From Micromonospora sp. NBC_01740 (GTDB lineage: Bacteria > Actinomycetota > Actinomycetes > Mycobacteriales > Micromonosporaceae): 64,000 nucleotides of DNA. Position numbers and translations under genes: made by a program. The number at the start of each line of letters is the position of its first letter. Position 1 is the stretch's first letter. A model generated the notes under the pieces. The model had not been told where the DNA came from. It did not search any database and saw nothing but the letters and a program-made list of their open reading frames with translations. The DNA lies in the NCBI RefSeq assembly GCF_035920365.1, contig NZ_CP109150.1, positions 2,418,001-2,482,000 of the forward strand. Direction: 5' to 3'. This document shows positions 27,316 to 34,788 of this stretch, piece by piece.

Positions 27316-27872
27316 GCGCGGTCACCGAACGGGCCAGGGCGTTGCGGTACGCCGCCGCCCGGATCAGCCTGACGCCGCTGCTGGTGCGCGCTGGCATCTT
27401 CCTCACCGTGCTGGTCGGCCTGCTGCTCGCGTACCCGTCGCAGGTGCTGCTCGGGCGGCCGCTGCTCGCCCTCGTGGCGGTGGCGGTCCTGCCGGCGGTC
27501 GGGCCGCGCCGGCTCTGGCCGACCTTCGCGGCGCTGGTCACGGTCGGCGGCTGGCTGATGGCCACCGACGGGTACGGCCGGCCGATCGCCCTCTGGCGGC
27601 TGCTCGCCGTGGCGGCGGTGCTCTACCTCACCCACACCCTCTGCGCGCTGGCCGCCGTGCTGCCGTACGACGCGGTGGTCGACCCGAACCTGATCGTGCG
27701 GTGGCTGGCCCGGGCCGGTGCGGTGCTGCTGGCCACCTTCGTCCTCGGCGTCCTGCTGGTCGAGGTCGGCAGGCTCGGTGGTGACGCTGGACACCAGGCG
27801 GCGACGGTGGTCGGTCTGCTCGTGGCGGTGGCGGTGGCGGCGTTGCTGGGGTGGCTGCTGCGCCGCAGGTGA
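27312..27872 (+). CDS. Polytopic membrane protein, last gene of the MoxR operon
   Basis: 186 residues from GTG 27312, overlapping the DUF58 stop. The chain has five or six hydrophobic segments: LLVRAGIFLTVLVGLLLAYP, LLALVAVAVLPAVG, FAALVTVGGWLMAT, LWRLLAVAAVLYLTHTLCALAAVL, VLLATFVLGVLLVEVG and VVGLLVAVAVAALLGWLL. No recognised domain. It is the fifth and last gene of the operon and could be a transport or anchoring partner of the MoxR/DUF58 unit. Function unknown. Confidence 0.7.
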   Translation: MSAVTERARALRYAAARISLTPLLVRAGIFLTVLVGLLLAYPSQVLLGRPLLALVAVAVLPAVGPRRLWPTFAALVTVGGWLMATDGYGRPIALWRLLAVAAVLYLTHTLCALAAVLPYDAVVDPNLIVRWLARAGAVLLATFVLGVLLVEVGRLGGDAGHQAATVVGLLVAVAVAALLGWLLRRR

Positions 27873-27976
27873 CAGCCCTTTTTCGGGGTAGTCATGCAGG
27901 TCACAGGGGTTGTGCTCCGTCACAGAGAAGGGGCGCGAGCGGGATTAGCCGGGCCGCGCGGGGAAAGATAGATGAC

Positions 27977-29308
27977 GTGAACCCGAAGCGGATCCTTGTG
28001 GTGGGTGCCGGGCACGTCGGTCTCTACGCGGCCCTGCGCCTGTCGAAGAAGCTCAGTTCCCGTGAGGCCGAGGTCGTCGTGGTGGACCCTCAGCCCCACA
28101 TGACCTACCAGCCGTTCCTGCCGGAGGCGGCGGCCGGCAACATCTCGCCCCGGCACTCCGTGGTGCCGCTGCGGCGGGAGTTGCGGCGGTGCAAGGTGGT
28201 GGCGGGCGCGGTGACCCGGATCGACCACCACCGCAAGACCGCCGTGGTGCAGCCCATCAGCGGCCCCACCCGGGAGATCCCGTACGACCACGTGGTCGTC
28301 GCCCCGGGTTCGGTCTCCCGGACGCTGCCGATCCCCGGCCTGCACGAGCAGGGCATCGGCTTCAAGACCATCGGCGAGGCCATCTACCTGCGCAACCACG
28401 TGCTGGACCGGCTCGACGTGGCCGCCGCCACGCCGGACCCGGCCGTCCGCCGGTCGGCGCTGACCTTCACCTTCGTCGGCGGCGGGTACGCCGGCATCGA
28501 GGCGCTCGCCGAGATGGAGGACATGGCCCGGGACGCCCTGAAGTACTACCCGGAGCTCAAGCCCGAGGACATGCGCTGGGTGCTGGTCGAGGCGACCCAG
28601 CGGGTGCTGCCCGAGGTCGACCGGGACATGGGCGCCTACACGGTGCAGCAGCTGCTCAAGCGGAACATGGACATCCGGCTGGACACCCGCCTGGAGTCCT
28701 GCCTCGACGGGGTGGTGAAGCTCTCCGACGGCGACAGCTTCCGCTCCGACACCATCGTCTGGACGGCCGGCGTGAAGCCGTCGCCGATGCTGGACGCGAC
28801 GGACTTCCCCCGCGACGAGCGGCGGCGGGTCACCTGCCTGCCGACCCTCCAGGTGGTCGACGGCGACCGGGTGGTCGACGGTGCCTGGAGCGCCGGTGAC
28901 TGCGCGGCCGTACCGGACCTGACCAAGGAGCCGGGCAACTACTGCTCGCCGAGCGCCCAGCACGCGGTCCGTCAGGCCGCCCGGATGGCCGACAACATCG
29001 TCAACGTCGTCCGTGGCCGGGAGCCGGTGGAGTACAAGCACAAGCACGCCGGCAGCGTCGCCAGCCTCGGCCTGCACAAGGGCGTGGCCCAGGTGTACGG
29101 GATCAAGATGACCGGCTGGCCGGCGTGGTTCATGCACCGGACGTACCACATGAGCCGGATCCCGTCGTTGAACCGCAAGGTCCGGGTCGTGGTCGACTGG
29201 TCGCTGGCGTTCTTCCTCAAGCGCGAGGTGGTCGCCCTCGGCCAGCTGCACGATCCGCGCGAGGAGTTCGCCGAGGCGTCCCAGCCGGTCGGCGCCGGCC
29301 GCGCCTGA
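27977..29308 (+). CDS. ndh: Type II NADH dehydrogenase (NDH-2)
   Basis: 443 residues from GTG 27977 with GGGGAAAG upstream. A membrane-bound flavoprotein that oxidises NADH and reduces menaquinone without proton pumping. FAD-binding motif ILVVGAGHVGLYAALRL at residues 5-21, quinone-site region HMTYQPFLPEAAAGNISPRHSVVPL, NAD-binding motif FTFVGGGYAGIEALAEM (about 168-184), and the FAD-binding segment AWSAGDCAAVPDL (about 300). The C-terminal amphipathic helices are rich in Trp and basic residues (GWPAWFMHRTYHMS, VDWSLAFFLKRE) for membrane attachment. A terminator hairpin follows. Confidence 0.95.
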   Translation: MNPKRILVVGAGHVGLYAALRLSKKLSSREAEVVVVDPQPHMTYQPFLPEAAAGNISPRHSVVPLRRELRRCKVVAGAVTRIDHHRKTAVVQPISGPTREIPYDHVVVAPGSVSRTLPIPGLHEQGIGFKTIGEAIYLRNHVLDRLDVAAATPDPAVRRSALTFTFVGGGYAGIEALAEMEDMARDALKYYPELKPEDMRWVLVEATQRVLPEVDRDMGAYTVQQLLKRNMDIRLDTRLESCLDGVVKLSDGDSFRSDTIVWTAGVKPSPMLDATDFPRDERRRVTCLPTLQVVDGDRVVDGAWSAGDCAAVPDLTKEPGNYCSPSAQHAVRQAARMADNIVNVVRGREPVEYKHKHAGSVASLGLHKGVAQVYGIKMTGWPAWFMHRTYHMSRIPSLNRKVRVVVDWSLAFFLKREVVALGQLHDPREEFAEASQPVGAGRA

Positions 29309-29319
29309 CGGAGCACGCG

Positions 29320-29352
29320 AAGCCCTCTCCGCCTGCGGCGGAGGGGGCTTTT
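29320..29352 (+). terminator. Rho-independent terminator after ndh
   Basis: A 14-bp stem (29320-29333 pairs with 29337-29350, one G-T wobble) with TGC loop, ending in CTTTT. It begins 12 bp after the ndh stop. It also lies 22 bp from the 3' end of the convergent minus-strand gene, so it could serve both. Confidence 0.85.
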
Positions 29353-29373
29353 CGCGCGTTCAGCGGGTGCGGG

Positions 29374-31206
29374 TCAGACGCGCCAGGTCCAGGCGTCGGC
29401 GATCCGGGTGGCGGGGCCGTAGAGCTGCTCCAGCGTGCCGCGAAGGCTGTCGGCGTGCGGGGTGCCGTCGGCCAGCGCCACGCAGGAGGCGCCCCAGAAC
29501 TCCGCGTCCTCCGCGGCCTGCCGGCGCTGTTCGTCCCCGATGACGGGTTGGCCGCCGCGCCTGCCGACCTCGGCCAGCAGGGCCGACGTGGGCTGCGCGT
29601 AGGTGCCCATCGCCGCCGTGCCGCCGCGACCGTACGGGCCGATGAAGAAGCCCTCCGGCATGCCGAACGCCGCGTCGGCGGCGGTCGCCCAGCGCATCGG
29701 CCACGGTTGCTTGGGCGTGGCGAGCGGCACCGGCACCAGCACCCCGCCCGGCTCGACGCACTGGCGCCAGTGCCCGCCGGTCACGAACTCGGGCAGCGGC
29801 GGGCGCTCGGCGGTGGGCAGCGGGGTCGGCAGCAGCGGCAGCAGCGCCACGCCGACCGCCGCCGGCACCAGGCGGCGGGCCAGGCCGGTGCCGCGCAGCG
29901 CCCGGTCGACCGCCAGCACCAGCAGCGTGGCGACCAGCGGGAGCACCGCGAGGGCGAACCGCATCGGTAGCGCACCGTCCACCACGGGCAGGCCCGAGAG
30001 CAGGGCGTACGGGCCCGGGACGGCGGTGCGTTCGCCGTCGACGACCACCCGGGGGCCGAGCGACAGCGCCCCCGTCACGAGTGTGCCGACCACGCACGCG
30101 ACGACCAGCCGGCGGCGGCCCAGCCAGAGCGCGCAGGCGGCGGCGACCAGCAGCAGGGGCAGCCCGAGGAAGGTGTTGTACTCGGCCGGCCCGGTGGTCA
30201 GCCGGGCAGCCCCGTCGCCGCCCGCGATCGACAGCGGCGAGACGGTCCACCAGCTGCGCAGGTCCGCCGAGAAGTAGTGCGGGCTGAACATGCCGTCCGA
30301 GACGCCCTGCGGGCCGGCGAACTGGAACCACAGCGGCCAGGCCAGTACGACCAGGGCCAGCCCGGCGGCGAGCATCATCCCGGCGGCGAAGCCGGGCAGG
30401 GCGCGGCGGGCCAGGTTCCGGTCCGCCACCGCGTAGGTGACCGCCATCACCAGCAGCGTGACCGCGCAGAGGAAGAGCACCTCCTCGCCGACGAAGACCT
30501 GCGCGGTGACCGCCGCCGCCAGGCCGACGGCCGAGCTGACCACCCGCCGGCGGTCCGGCCCGTCGGCGGTGCCCGCCGGGTCGGCGGCCCGCAGCATGCG
30601 GACCACCAGCCAGACGATCACCGGAACCAGCCACTGCGCGGTCATGTGCAGGTGGCTGTTGGACTGCGAGACCATCCCCGGGCCGAACCCGCAGAGCGCC
30701 GCCCCGAGCGCGGCGGCGAGCCGGCGGGCGCGCAGGACCCGGGTGAAGAGCAGGTACCAGGCGATCGCGGTGCCGGCCAGGTTCGCCATGGCCAGCAGGG
30801 CGAAGGTCACCGGCGCGCCGAACGACAGGGTCACCGGGGCCAGGAGCACCCCGAGCGCGATGACCGTGGTGTTGGTCATCAGGTTGACCCCGTCCGGCGC
30901 GTTGAGCCGACCGGTGAGCAGGTCGAAGTCGCCGAGCAGCGCCCGCGAGTCGACGGCGAGGAACCACTCGTAGAGGGCCTGGTCCTCCGGGTTGAGCGCC
31001 AGGACCCGGGCCGCCGGGTCGGGCCAGAGCCCGTGGGTGAGCCAGCCGGCCAGCGCCACGAAGAGCAGCACGACGGTGACGTCCGCCCGGCGACGGTGGA
31101 CGGCGGTCAGCAGGCGCGCCGGCCGGAGCCGGCGGGACGGCCGGTCGACGGCGAGGACAGCCTGGTCAGGGACGGCGTCGGGGGCCGTGGGGGCTGCGCT
31201 GCTCAC
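29374..31206 (-). CDS. Polytopic GT-C-like membrane protein
   Basis: 610 residues from GTG 31206. About ten membrane helices: VTVVLLFVALAGWLTHGLW, TVIALGVLLAPVTLSFG, FALLAMANLAGTAIAWYLLF, ALGAALCGFGPG, LVPVIVWLVVRML, SSAVGLAAAVTAQVF, LLVMAVTYAVADR, AGLALVVLAWPLWFQF, and several near the C-terminus. A typical GT-C layout: an early outer loop with ALNPEDQALYEWFLAVDSRALLGDF and an EDQ acidic pair, then membrane helices, then a soluble C-terminal domain of about 180 residues. Members transfer sugars or mannose from polyprenyl carriers, or are unassigned. No nearby glycan gene shows the substrate. The tRNA gene is divergent. Confidence 0.7.
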   Translation of the reverse strand: MSSAAPTAPDAVPDQAVLAVDRPSRRLRPARLLTAVHRRRADVTVVLLFVALAGWLTHGLWPDPAARVLALNPEDQALYEWFLAVDSRALLGDFDLLTGRLNAPDGVNLMTNTTVIALGVLLAPVTLSFGAPVTFALLAMANLAGTAIAWYLLFTRVLRARRLAAALGAALCGFGPGMVSQSNSHLHMTAQWLVPVIVWLVVRMLRAADPAGTADGPDRRRVVSSAVGLAAAVTAQVFVGEEVLFLCAVTLLVMAVTYAVADRNLARRALPGFAAGMMLAAGLALVVLAWPLWFQFAGPQGVSDGMFSPHYFSADLRSWWTVSPLSIAGGDGAARLTTGPAEYNTFLGLPLLLVAAACALWLGRRRLVVACVVGTLVTGALSLGPRVVVDGERTAVPGPYALLSGLPVVDGALPMRFALAVLPLVATLLVLAVDRALRGTGLARRLVPAAVGVALLPLLPTPLPTAERPPLPEFVTGGHWRQCVEPGGVLVPVPLATPKQPWPMRWATAADAAFGMPEGFFIGPYGRGGTAAMGTYAQPTSALLAEVGRRGGQPVIGDEQRRQAAEDAEFWGASCVALADGTPHADSLRGTLEQLYGPATRIADAWTWRV

Positions 31207-31308
31207 GGTCTCGACCCTAGTGCGACCCGCCCGCCGGGGTACGCCGGGTCGCCGCCGACCCGCTACCGTGACACTGCACCACGCGTGTCGACCCGCGCGG
31301 TGTCACCC

Positions 31309-31389
31309 GCCCGGGTGGTGGAACGGCAGACACGGCCGCCTTAAAAGCGGCTGCCGCAAGGCGTGCGGGTTCGACCCCCGCCCCGGGCA
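31309..31389 (+). tRNA. bldA: tRNA-Leu(UAA), bldA type
   Basis: 81 nt. Acceptor GCCCGGG pairs with CCCGGGC (31382-31388); discriminator A at 31389; no CCA is encoded. The anticodon arm is GCCGC-CTTAAAA-GCGGC, giving anticodon TAA; the T arm is GCGGG-TTCGACC-CCCGC; the variable arm is long (GCC-GCAA-GGC), as in class II leucine tRNAs. UAA is the only anticodon for the rare UUA codon. In Streptomyces this tRNA (BldA) controls development and antibiotic production. The next gene starts 111 bp downstream. Confidence 0.95.
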
Positions 31390-31459
31390 CGCCGCACTCT
31401 CAGCTTCCGCTCAGCTTGGCGATCTCCACGGGACTGTCCTGGGCGTTTACTCTTGGGGG

Positions 31460-31475
31460 TGCACGTTCACGTGCA
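31460..31475 (+). promoter_or_regulatory. Palindrome before the Bax inhibitor-1 gene
   Basis: TGCACGT (31460-31466) and ACGTGCA (31469-31475) form a perfect inverted repeat with a TC spacer, enclosed by GGGGG and CCCCC runs that could extend a hairpin. It lies 25 bp before the GTG start. Possibly an operator or a 5' leader hairpin; the binding protein is not evident. Confidence 0.4.
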
Positions 31476-31500
31476 ACGACCCCCTGAGGGAGGCCTGACA

Positions 31501-32316
31501 GTGAAGACTTCGAACCCGGTGCTCGCCCGGCTCGGCCAGGCGGCCGAGCGGGAGCGCTCCGCCGGGTACGCCCCGACCGGGCCGTACGGACAGCCCGGCT
31601 ATCCACAGCAGTACCCGACGGAGGCCGGCTACCCGGCGGCCCCGCCGACCGTCAACACCATGTCGATCGACGACGTGGTGGTCAAGACCGTCACGCTCCT
31701 CGGCATCCTCGGCATCTCCGCCGCGGCCGCCTGGGTGCTGGTGCCCGACGCGCTGCTCGGCGCGGCCTGGATCGGCGCGGCGGTGGTCGGCCTGGTCCTC
31801 GGCCTGATCATCTCGTTCTCCCGGATGGCGAACCCGGCGCTGGTCGTCGCGTACGCCGTCGTCGAGGGCGTCTTCGTCGGCATGGTCAGCAAGTTCTTCA
31901 ACTCGCTCTACGACGGCATCGTGGTCCAGGCGGTGACCGCCACGTTCGGTGTCTTCTTCGTGATGGCCATGCTCTACAAGGCGAAGGTCATCCGGGCCAC
32001 CCCGAAGTTCGTCAAGGGCATGATCGCCGTGATGGCGGGTCTCTTCGCCGTCATGCTGATCAACCTCGTGTTCGCGCTCTTCGGCGTGAACACCGGCCTG
32101 CGCGACGGCAGCCCGCTGGCGATCGGGTTCAGCCTGGTCTGCATCGTGGTCGCCTCGCTGAGCTTCGTGCTCAGCTTCAAGGAGGTCGAGGACGGCGTCC
32201 GGATGGGGCTGCCCCAGCGCTACTCCTGGGTCGCCGCCTTCGGCATCCTGGTCAGCCTGGTCTGGCTCTACATCGAGATCCTGCGCCTGCTGAGCTACTT
32301 CCAAGGCGACGACTGA
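31501..32316 (+). CDS. Bax inhibitor-1/YccA family membrane protein
   Basis: 271 residues from GTG 31501, with GAGGGAGG upstream. The N-terminus is a soluble, Gly/Tyr/Gln/Pro-rich tail (GYAPTGPYGQPGYPQQYPT), followed by seven membrane helices: VTLLGILGISAAAAWVLV, LGAAWIGAAVVGLVLGLIISF, ANPALVVAYAVVEGVFVGMV, VVQAVTATFGVFFVMAMLY, FVKGMIAVMAGLFAVMLINLVFAL, LAIGFSLVCIVVASLSFVLSF and WVAAFGILVSLVWLYIEIL. The family likely leaks ions across the membrane; YccA in E. coli modulates FtsH. No neighbouring partner. A hairpin terminator follows. Confidence 0.9.
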   Translation: MKTSNPVLARLGQAAERERSAGYAPTGPYGQPGYPQQYPTEAGYPAAPPTVNTMSIDDVVVKTVTLLGILGISAAAAWVLVPDALLGAAWIGAAVVGLVLGLIISFSRMANPALVVAYAVVEGVFVGMVSKFFNSLYDGIVVQAVTATFGVFFVMAMLYKAKVIRATPKFVKGMIAVMAGLFAVMLINLVFALFGVNTGLRDGSPLAIGFSLVCIVVASLSFVLSFKEVEDGVRMGLPQRYSWVAAFGILVSLVWLYIEILRLLSYFQGDD

Positions 32317-32335
32317 CAGTCGCCCGCGACCGACC

Positions 32336-32369
32336 GGCGCCCGCCCCCGCATCCGCGAGGGCGGGCGCC
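32336..32369 (+). terminator. Hairpin after the Bax inhibitor-1 gene
   Basis: An 11-bp perfect stem (GGCGCCCGCCC, 32336-32346, and its complement 32359-32369) with a 12-nt loop, 20 bp after the stop. No T-run. Confidence 0.65.
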
Positions 32370-32376
32370 GTCGTCT

Positions 32377-32858
32377 ACCCCCGCCCGCCCCACCCCCCGG
32401 CTCGCCCCACCCCCGCTCGCCCCACCCCCCCCGGCTCGCCCCACCCCCGCTCGCCCCGACCTCCGCGCGAACCGTCTCCGGGCCCGCCCTCGCCCCATCC
32501 TCGCCGCCGATCCCGCCACCCCTCCTTCCCCGCCGCTCTGCCCCAGCTCTCGCCGTCGATCATGCAGTTGTGGTGCCCCGCGAAAGGGGCGAAAGCGCCC
32601 CAGTCGCCCACCACAAGTCCATGATCGACGGACCGGGCTGGACCGGGCTGCGCGGGCTGGGCTGGGCCGGGCTGGGGCGGGCCGGGCTGGGCCGGGCTGG
32701 GGCGGGCCGGGGCAGGGCGGGCCGGGGCCGGGGCCGGGCCAGGGCATGCCGGGGCCGGGGCAGGGCGGGGCCGGGGCGGGGCCGGGGCGGGGCCAGGGCG
32801 GGGCCAGGGCGGGCAGGGCGGGGCGGGGAGGCGGGGCGGGGGTTCGTAGACTTTGGAT
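32377..32858. repeat. Strand-skewed GC repeat region around a palindrome
   Basis: No gene. 32377-32460 repeats GCTCGCCCCACCCCC-type units (C-rich on the plus strand) and remains C-rich to about 32545. The centre is a palindrome: 23-nt arms (32553-32575 and 32609-32631, two mismatches) with an inner hairpin GGGGCG-AAAG-CGCCCC (32586-32601). Then 32632-32850 repeats GGGCTGGGCCGGG and GGGGCCGGGGCGG units, now G-rich on the plus strand. The skew therefore flips at the palindrome, so the flanks are partly complementary. It contains many G4-type runs on alternate strands. Confidence 0.75.
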
Positions 32859-33179
32859 GTGGGTGGTGTGGAGTTGGGGCGGGCGGTGGAGTTGTTGGTG
32901 CGCCAGGTCGGGCACTGGCAGCAGCCCCGCTGGGCGGCCACGGCCGCCGGTGGCAACGTGTCCCGCGCCGATCTCGTGCACCGGCTGGTTCAGGAGATCG
33001 CCAACCTGGCCGCCGACGTCGAGGGCGGACCCCGGCGGACGGTGCCCCGGCTCGACAACGACCTGGCGCTGCCCGACCAGCTCCGGGTGGTGGCCGCCGA
33101 CCTGGTCGCCGCCGCCCCGCCGCCGGAGGTGCTGGCGCGGGCCGCCGCCGAGGTGACGGCGACCCGCGACGTTCTCTAG
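32859..33179 (+). CDS. Small helical protein of unknown function
   Basis: 106 residues from GTG 32859 (TTG 32853 in frame is possible). It reads as a genuine protein, with codon use like its neighbours: VELGRAVELLVRQVGHWQQPRWAATA, then SRADLVHRLVQEIANLAADVEGG and PRLDNDLALPDQLRVVAADLVAAAP. Three amphipathic helices are suggested. The phrase LDNDLALPDQLRVVAADL is typical of conserved small actinobacterial proteins of unknown role. Its 3' end enters a 29-bp tandem repeat. It converges with the thiolase gene. Confidence 0.6.
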   Translation: MGGVELGRAVELLVRQVGHWQQPRWAATAAGGNVSRADLVHRLVQEIANLAADVEGGPRRTVPRLDNDLALPDQLRVVAADLVAAAPPPEVLARAAAEVTATRDVL

Positions 33180-33228
33180 GGCGACGGCGACCCGCGACCC
33201 TCTCCAGGGGTGACGGCGACCCACAGCC
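33155..33228 (+). repeat. Tandem repeat at the 3' end of the small gene
   Basis: GACGGCGACCCGCGAC begins at 33155, 33183 and, altered to GACGGCGACCCACAGC, at 33212, giving two full units of about 28-29 bp and a partial third. The first unit includes the stop codon of the upstream gene. The rest of the gap up to 33338 shows nothing else. Confidence 0.7.
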
Positions 33229-33338
33229 CGCCGGAATTCACCATGGCCGACGACCGCGTACGGGATCCGGCCGGGCGGCGAGGTCCGCTCGGGACGACCC
33301 CGGCGCCCGGCCGGGCAGCCCGTGGTGGCGCCGTCCGC

Positions 33339-34601
33339 TCAGCTCAGGCGCTCGACGACCATGGCCATGCCCTGGCCGCCGCCCACGCACATGGTCTCCA
33401 GGCCGATCGTCTTGTCGTGCCAGTCCAGGGCGTTGAGCAGGGTGCCGGTGATCCGGGCGCCGGTCATGCCGAACGGGTGCCCGACGGCGATCGCGCCACC
33501 GGCGACGTTCAGCTTCTCCAGTGGAATGCCGAGCTGGCGGTACGAGGGGATCACCTGCGCGGCGAACGCCTCGTTGATCTCCACCAGGTCGACGTCGTCG
33601 ATGGTCATGCCGGCCCGCTTGAGCGCCTGCCGGGTGGCCTCGACCGGGCCGAGGCCCATGATCTCCGGCGAGAGGGCGGTCACGCCGGTGGAGACGATCC
33701 GGGCCAGCGGCGTGATGCCGAGGTCCCTGGCCCGCTGGGCGCTCATGATCACCACGGCGGCGGCGCCGTCGTTCAGCGGGCAGCAGTTGCCGGCGGTGAT
33801 GCGACCGTCCGGACGGAACACCGGCTTCAGCCCGGAGACGCCCTCCAGGGTGACCCCGGCGCGCGGGCCGTCGTCGGTGCCGACCACCGTGCCGTCCGGC
33901 GTGGTGACCGGGGTGATCTCCCGGGCCCAGAAGCCGTCGGCGATGGCCTTCTCGGCGAGGTTCTGGCTGCGTACGCCGAACTCGTCCATGTCGGCGCGGG
34001 TCACGTCGTACACCTGGGCCAGGTTCTCGGCGGTCTGCCCCATGGTCAGGTAGATGTCCGGCAGCTCGCCGGCCTCGCGCGGATCGGTCCAGACCGGGGC
34101 CCCGCCCTGCGCGCGGGCCTTGGAACGCTCGGCCGCGGCGGCGAAGCGCGGGTTCTCCCAGCCGCCGCCGACCAGCGCCTGCGCCTCCTTCGGCAGCCCG
34201 TCGGAGTTGCCGCGGGCGTACCGGGAGACGGTCTCCACGCCGGCGGAGACGAACACGTCGCCCTCGCCGGCCCGGATCGCGTGCATCGCCATCCGGGTGG
34301 TCTGCAGCGACGACGCGCAGTAGCGGGTGAGCGTCGCGCCGGGCAGGGTGTCCAGGCCCATCAGGGTGGCGACCACCCGGGCCATGTTGAAGCCCTGCTC
34401 GCCGCCGGGCAGACCGCACCCCAGGTAGAGGTCGTCGATCTCGGTCGGGTCGAGCTGGGGAACCTTGTCCAGGGCGGCCCGCACGATGGTCGCGGCGAGG
34501 TCGTCCGGGCGGACGTCGCGCAGGGAACCCTTGTGTGCCCGGCCGATGGGGGAGCGGGCGGTGGCGACGATGACGGCGTCGCGGGACGACTCAGTCGGCA
34601 T
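33339..34601 (-). CDS. Acetyl-CoA acetyltransferase (thiolase)
   Basis: 420 residues from ATG 34601. A degradative or biosynthetic thiolase joining or cleaving acyl-CoA and acetyl-CoA. Active-site Cys 95 in TRYCASSLQTT, catalytic His in NVAGGAIAVGHPFGMTGAR (about 368) and Cys in ETMCVGGGQGMAMV (about 405), with the EINEAFAAQVI segment supplying the Asn/Glu. All signatures are intact. It stands alone on the minus strand, so its partner hydroxyacyl-CoA dehydrogenase is elsewhere. A palindromic site lies 9 bp upstream of the start (34610-34626), so it is probably controlled by a fatty-acid or related repressor. Confidence 0.93.
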   Translation of the reverse strand: MPTESSRDAVIVATARSPIGRAHKGSLRDVRPDDLAATIVRAALDKVPQLDPTEIDDLYLGCGLPGGEQGFNMARVVATLMGLDTLPGATLTRYCASSLQTTRMAMHAIRAGEGDVFVSAGVETVSRYARGNSDGLPKEAQALVGGGWENPRFAAAAERSKARAQGGAPVWTDPREAGELPDIYLTMGQTAENLAQVYDVTRADMDEFGVRSQNLAEKAIADGFWAREITPVTTPDGTVVGTDDGPRAGVTLEGVSGLKPVFRPDGRITAGNCCPLNDGAAAVVIMSAQRARDLGITPLARIVSTGVTALSPEIMGLGPVEATRQALKRAGMTIDDVDLVEINEAFAAQVIPSYRQLGIPLEKLNVAGGAIAVGHPFGMTGARITGTLLNALDWHDKTIGLETMCVGGGQGMAMVVERLS

Positions 34602-34609
34602 GAACCAAC

Positions 34610-34626
34610 GTTAACCCGTCGGTAAC
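34610..34626 (-). promoter_or_regulatory. Candidate operator upstream of the thiolase
   Basis: GTTAACCCGTCGGTAAC: inverted half-sites GTTAAC/GGTAAC with a 5-bp spacer (one mismatch), centred 17 bp upstream of the ATG. TetR-type repressors of fatty-acid degradation genes in actinobacteria use GTTACC-n-GGTAAC-like sites, so this is a plausible operator; it is inferred from shape only. Confidence 0.45.
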
Positions 34627-34788
34627 TTCGGGCGGAAGCTGCCCGCCGGCCGGGAAATGTCACGCCCGGCGGGACAGCGGGGACAGCCGGCGGTCAGTGC
34701 CGGGAGCCGGCCACCGTGTCCGGCCGGGACGGCGGGTGGACCAGCGCCGGCACGCGGGCACCGCGTCCGTGCGGGGACGGCCGGCGGG

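Noticed and set aside
32377..32850. Tandem GC tract considered as a CRISPR array or origin
   Set aside because: Units are short, irregular and without spacers; no DnaA-box-like sites are visible.
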